A stretch of 64,000 nucleotides of DNA from positions 1 through 64,000 of the forward strand of contig JAXLYX010000020.1 of assembly GCA_046351215.1 (NCBI GenBank), given 5' to 3'. The position numbers and the translations under genes are program-made. Origin of the DNA: JAXLYX01 sp046351215 (GTDB lineage Bacteria; Myxococcota_A; Polyangia; Polyangiales; Houyiibacteriaceae). This document shows, piece by piece, positions 57,653 through 64,000 of the stretch (position 1 is the first letter of the stretch; each line of letters starts with the position of its first letter). A model generated the notes under the pieces. It did not search any database, was not told where the DNA came from, and saw nothing but the letters and a program-made list of their open reading frames with translations.

Positions 57653-58977
57653 GCCTCTCGAGGCTTCGCCTCGCCGGCGCGATCGAGGCCCCACTTGAAG
57701 AGGATCGGCCCGACCATCTCGTTGAGGGCGACGCAGGCGACGACGAGCGCCGAGAACGGCGCGCCGAGGTCGGGGAACTGCCGCTGGAGGATCGCCGCGA
57801 TGCCGAGCGTGAGACCGGCCTGCGAGACGAGGCCCGAGAAGCCGTACTTCTTGGCCTCGGGCGGATCGTTCGCGAGGTGCGACGCGAGATGCGCGCAGGC
57901 GAAGGTGGTGACGGCACGGATGCCGCAGAACGCGAGGGCGACGGGCCAGAGCTGGGCGAGCAGGCCGAGATCGAGGTGCGCGCCGGCGGTCGCGAAGAAG
58001 ACGACGTAGACGACGCTGCCGAGGTCCTCCACCGCGTGCAGCAGGACGTCGCCGTAGCGGGAGAGGTTCTGCACGACGAAGCCCGCGCAGAGGAAGGTGA
58101 GCATGGGCTCGAAGTGGAGGTAGCTCACCACCTCGGAGAAGCCTCCGCCGAGCGCGACGAGGACGAGCACGACCTGCTTGCCGACGAAGCGCAGGTAGAC
58201 GATGAGCAGGAGGCCGAGCGTCGTCCCGACCGACACGCTGCCGAGGACCTCCCTGCCGAGTCCGCTCAGCTGGTGGAGCGAGAGGACCGCCCCCGGGACG
58301 AGCAACGGCTTGGCGATCGCCGTGACGGCCGCGACGAGCACCACGACCACGACGTCGGACGTCATGACCTGCGCGAGCGTCCGCATCGCGACCGGGCCCG
58401 AGGCGCGCGTCTGCGCGAGCACGCCGAGGACGGCCGCCGGACTCCGGCTCGCGGAGAGCACACCCCAGAGCAGCGCCGCGCCGATCAACGGACGTTGTGC
58501 CATCGAGCGCGCGAAGGAGATGTGCTCGCGCATCGCCACGAACGCAACGGCGGACGCGCCGAACACGACCAGGTGCTGGATCACGGTCGAATACGCGAGG
58601 CTCTTCCACACCTCCCGCACGGTCGAGAGCTTGAGCTCGGCTCCACCGGAGAAGGCGATGAGCGCGAGGGCGAGCGCGTTGACCTGGGAGGTCACTCGCA
58701 CGGCTTCGTGGTCCACGAGGTGGAGCACGTTCGGACCGGCGACGATGCCGGCGACGAGATAGCCCGTGAGGTGCGGTAGGCCGAGGGGCTCGACGAGCTC
58801 CGACAGGAGCGTGCCGGCCAGGAGGAGGAAGCCGACCGCGGCGATCGCGGAGACCTCGCCGCTGACGAGGGGCACGGCGCGGGTGACGACGTAGAAGAGG
58901 AAGCCCGACGCGACGATCGCCACGATCTGCACGAGGCGGCCCGAGAGCCCGACGGCGGCTTTGGACGTGGCGCTCAC
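57649..58977 (-). CDS. Cation:proton antiporter-like membrane protein, copy B
   Basis: 442 aa with about 12 hydrophobic segments, of the monovalent cation:proton antiporter superfamily (CPA-type). LSASRSPAAVLGVL corresponds to the discontinuous helix and TSDVVVVVLVA to the ion-binding helix, where the usual Asn-Asp or Asp-Asp pair reads Ser-Asp. No C-terminal TrkA-N regulatory domain is present. The GTG start overlaps the upstream antiporter stop (GTGA). Ion specificity is unknown; the unusual binding pair may mean altered transport. Confidence 0.82.
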   Translation of the reverse strand: MSATSKAAVGLSGRLVQIVAIVASGFLFYVVTRAVPLVSGEVSAIAAVGFLLLAGTLLSELVEPLGLPHLTGYLVAGIVAGPNVLHLVDHEAVRVTSQVNALALALIAFSGGAELKLSTVREVWKSLAYSTVIQHLVVFGASAVAFVAMREHISFARSMAQRPLIGAALLWGVLSASRSPAAVLGVLAQTRASGPVAMRTLAQVMTSDVVVVVLVAAVTAIAKPLLVPGAVLSLHQLSGLGREVLGSVSVGTTLGLLLIVYLRFVGKQVVLVLVALGGGFSEVVSYLHFEPMLTFLCAGFVVQNLSRYGDVLLHAVEDLGSVVYVVFFATAGAHLDLGLLAQLWPVALAFCGIRAVTTFACAHLASHLANDPPEAKKYGFSGLVSQAGLTLGIAAILQRQFPDLGAPFSALVVACVALNEMVGPILFKWGLDRAGEAKPREA

Positions 58978-60188
58978 GACCGAGCCTCCGGCTGGGGCTC
59001 GGCCGAGGCCACGAGGTCGCCCGCACGCGCGAGCGCCGCCCGCACGGCCACGGGCCCGAAGAGCTCGCCGACGACGAGCTGCGCGAACGCGAGGAGGAGC
59101 GCCGCGTCTCCGAGCGGCCCCGGAGCCGCGAGCGCGATCGAGAGCGCGATGCCGGCGGTCACGACGCCGGAGGAGCCGAGGGCCGCTCCGACCCAGGGCC
59201 CGCCCGCGCGCGCCTCCGGATGGAAGGCGGAGAGGCCCGCCCCCACGAGGAGCTTTCCGAGCACGCGCGCGAGGACCGCGGCACCGATGAGCAGGTAGGC
59301 CCAGGGCTGGAGCGCGAAGTGGAGGCTCGCCCCGAGCATCACGAGCGCCGGTAGGAGCACGGGCCGCTCGGTCGGACCGAGGAGCGCGAGAAGCCGGTCG
59401 CGCAGCGGCGAGGCGAGCGAGAGGACGAGCCCCATGACGAAGGCGAAGGGCATCGTCGCGAAGCCGAGCCGCACGGCGAGGCCCGAGCCGACGAGCGCGA
59501 TGCCGAGGACCATGCCCCAGGCCTCGCGCACGTGGAACGTCCGCCCGAGGAGGGCCGCGCCGATGGCGCCGAGCACGGCCGCGCCCGCGATCAGGGCGCC
59601 GAGCGCGCCCATCACCTGGGCGCCCCCCGAGCGACGCACGAGGTCGAAGGAGAGCACCGCGAGCGCGAGGAGGGGGACGAGGTCCTCGGTATCCGCGAGC
59701 TGGTCGAGCAGATCCGTGAGCGCCCCCTTCGCGCCGAAGCGGGCGCGGGCCCAGCGGACGGCGTGGCGCGTGGTCTCGGAGCTCAGCGCGCCCACCGCGG
59801 CCGCGATGCGCGTGGCCTCGTGCGAGGTGTGGTGTCCGTAGCGGGTCGCGACGACGTGGGCCGCCGCGAAGGCGAGGACGAAGGGCACGCCCGACGAGAC
59901 CATGCCGAGGAGGAACGAGCGGAGACCGAGTCGTCCCCCTCCCGCGCTCCCGTACTCGAGGCCGACGATCAGGCCGAGCCAGCCGACCGCGACGTGGACG
60001 AGGGGGGCGAGCGAGACGAGGGACGCGTAGCGGATCACGTTCAGCGCCGAGGGGCCGAGCACGATCCCGACGACCACCCACTCGACGCCGGACGGCAGAC
60101 CGATGCCTTCGAGCGCCCTCCCCTCGACGAAATAGCTGCCGAGGTACGAGAGCGCGAGCAGCGCCATGAGGAGGACGAGCGGCGTCAC
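58974..60188 (-). CDS. Cation:proton antiporter-like membrane protein, copy A
   Basis: 404 aa with about 12 hydrophobic segments and the same overall layout as the following gene. The helix equivalent to the discontinuous helix reads ALSSETTRHAVRW and the ion-binding region DTEDLVPLLALAVL, with Glu-Asp in place of the usual Asn-Asp. The two proteins are diverged paralogues at best. Start GTG 60188 overlaps the MscS gene stop (GTGA). With MscS and copy B it forms a translationally coupled trio of membrane proteins. Confidence 0.8.
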   Translation of the reverse strand: MTPLVLLMALLALSYLGSYFVEGRALEGIGLPSGVEWVVVGIVLGPSALNVIRYASLVSLAPLVHVAVGWLGLIVGLEYGSAGGGRLGLRSFLLGMVSSGVPFVLAFAAAHVVATRYGHHTSHEATRIAAAVGALSSETTRHAVRWARARFGAKGALTDLLDQLADTEDLVPLLALAVLSFDLVRRSGGAQVMGALGALIAGAAVLGAIGAALLGRTFHVREAWGMVLGIALVGSGLAVRLGFATMPFAFVMGLVLSLASPLRDRLLALLGPTERPVLLPALVMLGASLHFALQPWAYLLIGAAVLARVLGKLLVGAGLSAFHPEARAGGPWVGAALGSSGVVTAGIALSIALAAPGPLGDAALLLAFAQLVVGELFGPVAVRAALARAGDLVASAEPQPEARS

Positions 60189-61543
60189 GTTCCGGACTCT
60201 CCGGAGGTCGGCGGGGGCGGGTCGGAGCTCGCGCCCTTCCGCTCCGCGCTCCGGCCGCGGACCTCGACCGGATGGAAGAGGATCGGCAGGTACGGCAGGA
60301 AGACGAGGTTCCCGTTCGCGTGCCGGAGCGTGACGCCGAGCAGGCCGAGCTCCTCCACCTCGCCGCTGCGCTCGCCGAAGACGATCTCGTCGCCGACGCG
60401 CAGGCTCCCCGAGAAGACCAGCCGGGCGCCTAGGAGCATGGAGGCGGCGAGAGGGGAGAGCCCGAAGCCGAGCGCCAAGAGAGCCGCATCGACGAGCTTC
60501 GACAGGAAGCCGCTCCCCTGGGCCGAGAGGATCGGGATCGCGACGGCGACGACCACGACCACGAGGGCGATGCGCACGAGGCCGGAAGCGAGCAACGCCT
60601 GGGAGGGCGGGAGCAACGCGATCCGGGTCTCCCCCTTCGCGACGCTCTCGAAGAAGAGGCCGACGAAGCGGAGCAGGAGCACCAGCACGACGCCGAGCAC
60701 GAGCACGATGAAGCCGGTCTCGACGACGGCCGCGAGCCGGCCGAGGACGGCGACCATCGGGGAGACGAAGGCGTGCACCATCCGATCGCGGACGCCGTGG
60801 AGGGACGGGAAGAGCGAGAGCGAGAACGTCACCCAGGCGAAGAAGGTCGCGAGCTTCAGCAGCACCGACGCGATGGAGACGCTTCCGTCGACGAGGCGAC
60901 GCAGGCCTCGCGCTTCCAAGAGCTCCACGGCTCCAACCTTCAGCCCGCCGGCTTCCTTCGCACGACGTCGGAGGCGCGCGTGCAGCGCGACCGCGATCGC
61001 GTCGAAGCGTCGCACGAGGAGGTACGAGAGGAGCCCTGCGAAGATCACGAGCGACGCGGAGAACACTTCGTTCGCCATCCGCGCCCTGCGCCGCTCCCGA
61101 GCGAGCGCGACGTCGAGCTCGCGCGCCACGCGTCCGGCGAGCACCTGCACCGAGGTGTCGCCCGCCGCACGCGCGTCGTCGGGCCCGAGCTGGAAGATGG
61201 GTGTCCGCCCGACGAAGACGACGGCGACGTCCCCATCGCGACCGAGTCGCACTCGGTTCCGGGCCCCGGAGTCGATCTCTTGCTCCAGCATGCGGTTCGC
61301 CCGCGCCGCGCGGTCCGCGGGGGAGATTCCGGCCCTCGCGATCTTGACGGTGAAGACGATCGTCTCGCCCACGCGGACCGGCGAGCCCTCCGCGGCCGGG
61401 GCCACGGGATGGCCGGCATCGGGAGCGGCGGATGCCGGCGGGCTCGGGCACCACGCGGCGATGCCGAGCGCCCACGCGAGCGCGATCGCTCGGCCGAGCC
61501 GGAGTCTCGGGAGTCCTCGGGGAAAGGCCGCGCCTCGGCTCAT
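60185..61543 (-). CDS. MscS family mechanosensitive channel
   Basis: 452 aa. A signal peptide (LGRAIALAWALGIAAW) is followed by a periplasmic domain with VAVVFVGRTPIFQLGPDDA, a feature of the larger MscS-like channels, then four hydrophobic segments and the conserved MscS beta domain RVGDEIVFGERSGEVEELGL. The conduction helix is less conserved than in E. coli MscS. Such channels release solutes on hypo-osmotic shock. GGAGG precedes the ATG at 61543. It leads a coupled trio with two antiporters, a plausible ion and osmotic homeostasis unit. Confidence 0.85.
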   Translation of the reverse strand: MSRGAAFPRGLPRLRLGRAIALAWALGIAAWCPSPPASAAPDAGHPVAPAAEGSPVRVGETIVFTVKIARAGISPADRAARANRMLEQEIDSGARNRVRLGRDGDVAVVFVGRTPIFQLGPDDARAAGDTSVQVLAGRVARELDVALARERRRARMANEVFSASLVIFAGLLSYLLVRRFDAIAVALHARLRRRAKEAGGLKVGAVELLEARGLRRLVDGSVSIASVLLKLATFFAWVTFSLSLFPSLHGVRDRMVHAFVSPMVAVLGRLAAVVETGFIVLVLGVVLVLLLRFVGLFFESVAKGETRIALLPPSQALLASGLVRIALVVVVVAVAIPILSAQGSGFLSKLVDAALLALGFGLSPLAASMLLGARLVFSGSLRVGDEIVFGERSGEVEELGLLGVTLRHANGNLVFLPYLPILFHPVEVRGRSAERKGASSDPPPPTSGESGT

Positions 61544-61597
61544 GGAACCTCCAGCCCCGAGCCTCGTGCGCTTTCGGCGATCGCGCAAGCAGTGGCT

Positions 61598-62119
61598 TCA
61601 GGAGACGCGCCGAGGCCCCACGAGGGTGCGGACCTTCGCTTCGGCGACGACCGTCCCCGCGGGATCCCGGAGCGAGACGAGCAGCTCGTGCTCGGCCCGC
61701 TCGTTCGAGGCGACGACGGGACATTCGCAGCTCGCCGTCACGTCGCCCCGCGCCTTGCGGAGGTACTCGATCGACATGCCGGCCACGATGAAGCGCGCGT
61801 CTTCCGGCAGCGTGTAGGAGAGCGCGAGGTTCGCCGTCATCTCGACGAGGTTCAGCATCGCGACCGCGTGGACCGAGCGGAGGTGGTTCCGCACGGCCGG
61901 GCGGTCGGGGAGCACGACGCGCGCGAACCCCGCCCGAAGCTCCTCGACGCGGGCGTCGATGGTGCCGGTATAGGGCGCGGAGCGTCCGACCATGCGGCTG
62001 AAGGCGAGCTTGCCGCCCGGCAGGGGAGAGAGGAGGTCCCAGGCGTTGCGCACGAGCGCGCCGGGCGCTTCCTTCGAGCCGGAGAGCGAGCGCAGGAGCG
62101 CGATCGGCGAGGCGGTCAT
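61598..62119 (-). CDS. Hotdog-fold protein (DUF4442-like)
   Basis: 173 aa single hotdog domain resembling DUF4442 thioesterase-like proteins: FSRMVGRSAPYTGTIDARVEEL, then HLRSVHAVAMLNLVEMTANLAL as the long central helix, and strands ending in ATCECPVV-like and VAEAKVRTLV. The function of the group is unclear; acyl-CoA or acyl-carrier hydrolysis is a reasonable guess. It lies 43 bp after the cupin gene and 54 bp before MscS on the same strand, so it may belong to one sigma-factor operon. Confidence 0.75.
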   Translation of the reverse strand: MTASPIALLRSLSGSKEAPGALVRNAWDLLSPLPGGKLAFSRMVGRSAPYTGTIDARVEELRAGFARVVLPDRPAVRNHLRSVHAVAMLNLVEMTANLALSYTLPEDARFIVAGMSIEYLRKARGDVTASCECPVVASNERAEHELLVSLRDPAGTVVAEAKVRTLVGPRRVS

Positions 62120-62162
62120 GTCCCGAGTCTGGGGGTCGTGCCCCGCTCTTGGCGAGCCCCGA

Positions 62163-62741
62163 TCAGAGCCTCGGATCGTCGGCCCGCATCTCGACGTCGC
62201 CGATGCGGAGCCCCTCGCGGAGCACGGCCAGGTAGACGAGGTCGGGGCCCGCCTTCGCGACGACCCCGTGGCGGCTTCCGGCCGGCATCGGGACGACCTC
62301 GCCCGGACCGCGCTCCGCGCCGCCGGAGTCGATCAGACGACCTTGGAGGATCAGCACGGCCTCGTCGCCGAGGTGCTCGTGCTCCGGGAACTCCGCTCCT
62401 GCGACGAGGCGGACGAAGCCCGTGATCGCGCCTGCCACGGCCGGCCCGCCGACGACGTGGAAGAGCGAGACGCCCGGGAAGGGCCCGGGCTCGTAGGGCG
62501 CCGGGGTCGAGGCGCGGGCGAGCAGCGCGGAAGCCGCCTCGGGCGCGAGGTCGAGGAGCCGCGCCACGTCGGCGGCGAAGCGATCGAGGCGCCCCTCGGG
62601 CGCCGCGAGCCCGAGCAGCCGGGCGCGCCCCGAGGCCTCGGGCCCCGAGGGAGGCAGCGCCTCCGCGAGCGCGACGAGCGCGTCGACGTCGCCGGCCGAG
62701 GCCAGGAAGTCGTCGAGCTCGTGGGGATCGCGGGTGGACAT
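62163..62741 (-). CDS. ChrR-like cupin, probable anti-sigma factor without zinc Cys motif
   Basis: 192 aa. The C-terminal cupin (about residues 95-180) has the metal motif FPEHEHLGDEAVLIL and a later His in GSRHGVV. It directly follows an ECF sigma gene, the arrangement of ChrR anti-sigma factors, but the protein contains no cysteine at all, so the zinc-binding HxxxCxxC element of ChrR is missing; the N-terminal helical region is a possible sigma-binding part. ATG 62741 has TACCCT 8 nt upstream. Upstream ATG 62789 or a TTG at 62807 overlapping the sigma stop are alternatives. Confidence 0.72.
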   Translation of the reverse strand: MSTRDPHELDDFLASAGDVDALVALAEALPPSGPEASGRARLLGLAAPEGRLDRFAADVARLLDLAPEAASALLARASTPAPYEPGPFPGVSLFHVVGGPAVAGAITGFVRLVAGAEFPEHEHLGDEAVLILQGRLIDSGGAERGPGEVVPMPAGSRHGVVAKAGPDLVYLAVLREGLRIGDVEMRADDPRL

Positions 62742-62749
62742 GGTCGTCG

Positions 62750-62755
62750 AGGGTA
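62750..62755 (-). promoter_or_regulatory. Candidate leaderless -10 element TACCCT
   Basis: TACCCT on the minus strand, 8 nt before ATG 62741, inside the region that would otherwise be coding for a longer form of the cupin. It supports independent expression of the cupin gene. Confidence 0.35.
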
Positions 62756-62803
62756 CGAGGGAAGTCGGGAGATGGATCGGAGGAGGCATCGTGCTTCGGG
62801 CGC

Positions 62804-63361
62804 TCAAGGCCCCGGCGCCCCCGAGCGCAGCTGCTCGCGGAGGCGCGCCATGGCGGCGTGGACCCGCGATTTCACGGTCCCGAGGGGGATCCCGAGTCGT
62901 TCCGCGATCTCGGACGAGGAGAGGCCCTCGAAGTATCCCAGCACGAGGACGGCGCGCTGCTCCTCCGTGAGCGCCGCGAGGGCCGCGCCGAGACGGGCGC
63001 CGTCGATGCCTCGCGAGGGGTCGGTGCGGGCCGGATCGTCCGCGATCGAGGGAGGATCCGCGAGGGCGACCCGGCGGGTGCGCGACGGGCTCTTCTTTCG
63101 ATCGAGGCAGCGCGAGCGGACCCGCACGAGGATCCAGGTCTTCACCGAGCCCCGAGACGGATCGTAGTCGCCGGCGCGCTGCCAGACCTCGACGAAGACG
63201 TCGTGCACGAGATCCTCGGCCTCGCGGACCTCGCCGAGCATCCGCCGGGCGAGCGCGAGCGCGAGGCCGGCGTGGCGGTCGTAGAGGACGCCCAGCGCCT
63301 CGCGATCGCCTCGCGCGACCTCCACCATCAACGCATCATCGGTCGTCTCCGCCCCGGACAC
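62804..63361 (-). CDS. ECF RNA polymerase sigma factor
   Basis: 185 aa. Region 2 (DREALGVLYDRHAGLALALA to EVWQRAGDYDPSRG) and region 4 (LGAALAALTEEQRAVLVLGY, SEIAERLGIPLGTVKSRVHA) are both complete, with a short linker containing RSRCLDR. The DNA-binding helix ends in VKSRVHAAMARLREQL. GTG 63361 is chosen because the ATG at 63445 would leave only 11 bp to the divergent greB start. The cupin gene follows directly. ECF/ChrR pairs respond to singlet oxygen or metals in other bacteria, but the signal here is unknown. Confidence 0.9.
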   Translation of the reverse strand: MSGAETTDDALMVEVARGDREALGVLYDRHAGLALALARRMLGEVREAEDLVHDVFVEVWQRAGDYDPSRGSVKTWILVRVRSRCLDRKKSPSRTRRVALADPPSIADDPARTDPSRGIDGARLGAALAALTEEQRAVLVLGYFEGLSSSEIAERLGIPLGTVKSRVHAAMARLREQLRSGAPGP

Positions 63362-63456
63362 GGGCCGAGCATCGCCCGGACGCCTCGCGACCGCAATGCA
63401 CGACGCTCGGACGCCACGGTTGAACGCGAGGCGCGCCGGGGCCATCCTCGCCGCCC

Positions 63457-63972
63457 ATGGCCCGGTACGCGCCTCCGAAGCCGAAGAGCTCGACCTACAT
63501 CACGCCCGAGGGGGAGAAGCGACTCAAGGAAGAGCTCGCGTACCTCCTCTACGAGGAGCGCCCCCGGGTCACGAAGGGTGTCGCGGACGCGGCCGCCGAG
63601 GGCGACCGCTCGGAGAACGCCGAGTACATCTACGGCAAGAAGCGCCTCCGCGAGATCGACAAGAAGATCGAATTCCTCACGAAGCGTCTCGAGGTGCTGA
63701 CCGTGGTCCTGCCGGACGAGCGCAAGGATCCCGGCAAGGTCTACTTCGGCGCCTACGTGCGGCTCGAGGACGAAGAAGGCGAGACGATCGACTACCGGAT
63801 CGTCGGCCCCGACGAGTCCGACGCCGAGCGCCGCTTCATCAGCATGGACTCGCCGGTCGGACGCTCGCTCCTCGGCAAGCGCGAGGGCGACGAGGTCGTC
63901 GTCCGCCGTCCGAAGGGCGACGCGACGTACGCGATCCTCGAAGTGCGCTACACCCCGTTCGGAGACGACTGA
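63457..63972 (+). CDS. greB: Transcription elongation factor GreB
   Basis: 171 aa, the length of GreB. The N-terminal antiparallel coiled coil (YITPEGEKRLKEELAYLLYE to KKIEFLTKRLEVL) carries the acidic tip residues in DAAAEGDRSENAEY, which stimulate transcript cleavage by RNA polymerase; the C-terminal FKBP-like domain follows with GAYVRLEDEEGE and KREGDEVVVRRPKG. A CATCCT hexamer stands 8 nt before the ATG. The TGA overlaps the next ATG by one base (TGATG), coupling it to the partial gene at the window end. Confidence 0.93.
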   Translation: MARYAPPKPKSSTYITPEGEKRLKEELAYLLYEERPRVTKGVADAAAEGDRSENAEYIYGKKRLREIDKKIEFLTKRLEVLTVVLPDERKDPGKVYFGAYVRLEDEEGETIDYRIVGPDESDAERRFISMDSPVGRSLLGKREGDEVVVRRPKGDATYAILEVRYTPFGDD

Positions 63973-64000
63973 TGGCCCTTCCCTCGACGGTGTACCGGCT
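63972..64000 (+). CDS. Start of a YaeQ-like gene (cut by the window end)
   Basis: Only the first nine codons are present, reading MALPSTVYR. The opening MAL..T(V/I)Y is the usual start of the YaeQ family, a small PD-(D/E)XK-like protein of unclear role. The ATG overlaps the greB TGA. The call rests on nine residues only. Confidence 0.35.

Noticed and set aside
1..64000. CRISPR arrays, tRNA or rRNA genes, insertion sequences
   Set aside because: No spaced direct repeats, no transposase-like proteins, and no intergenic space large enough for an rRNA gene; I saw no cloverleaf-like sequence in the short gaps.

Overview
The window is a densely coded, very GC-rich chromosomal segment with about 57 protein genes, no rRNA, tRNA, CRISPR array or transposase, and almost no gap above 270 bp. 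Three Ser/Thr kinases (one fused to a receiver domain), many secreted lipoproteins and outer-membrane barrels, an AgmX/PglI-like protein, HEAT and TPR solenoids, an AT-hook protein and a near match to the Myxococcus LexA operator suggest a myxobacterium (Myxococcota, perhaps Polyangia). This is an inference from content, not from a search.

Layout. 1-7 kb: acyl-CoA ligase, FtsH, lipoprotein, arginine decarboxylase coupled to a polyprenol-phosphate mannosyltransferase. 7-16 kb: barrel protein, Cys-rich lipoprotein, PEP-mutase/isocitrate-lyase family enzyme, AT-hook protein, secreted metzincin-like protease, acyl-CoA synthetase coupled to GalT, and small proteins. 16-31 kb: M1 aminopeptidase, YbgC-type thioesterase, glycerophosphodiesterase, Gly-rich surface protein, large TPR protein, rRNA methyltransferase with PrsW protease, truncated globin, aldehyde dehydrogenase, RsgA, CPBP protease. 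31-40 kb: signalling (kinase-receiver divergent from HPt-receiver), acyl-CoA dehydrogenase with TetR, a second kinase, desaturase, envelope proteins. 40-50 kb: SerB, HEAT protein, Uup, a third kinase, MoaB with an M19 dipeptidase-like protein, Kup. 49.8-51.8 kb: an AbiE-type toxin-antitoxin pair with two operator palindromes. 51.8-57.6 kb: LysR, SnoaL-like protein, membrane proteins, tandem barrel paralogues. 57.6-63.4 kb: an ECF sigma factor, Cys-less cupin, hotdog protein, MscS channel and two antiporters all on one strand, the last three translationally coupled. Right end: GreB and the start of a YaeQ-like gene.

Two signals run through the whole window. First, eight convergent gene pairs end in inverted repeats whose symmetric positions are the two TGA stop codons (CTGAG...CTCAG), so both genes share one hairpin. 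Second, about ten transcription-unit heads lack a Shine-Dalgarno sequence and instead carry a TAnnnT hexamer 6-8 nt before the start codon, the arrangement expected for leaderless mRNAs. That signal also revises several start codons.
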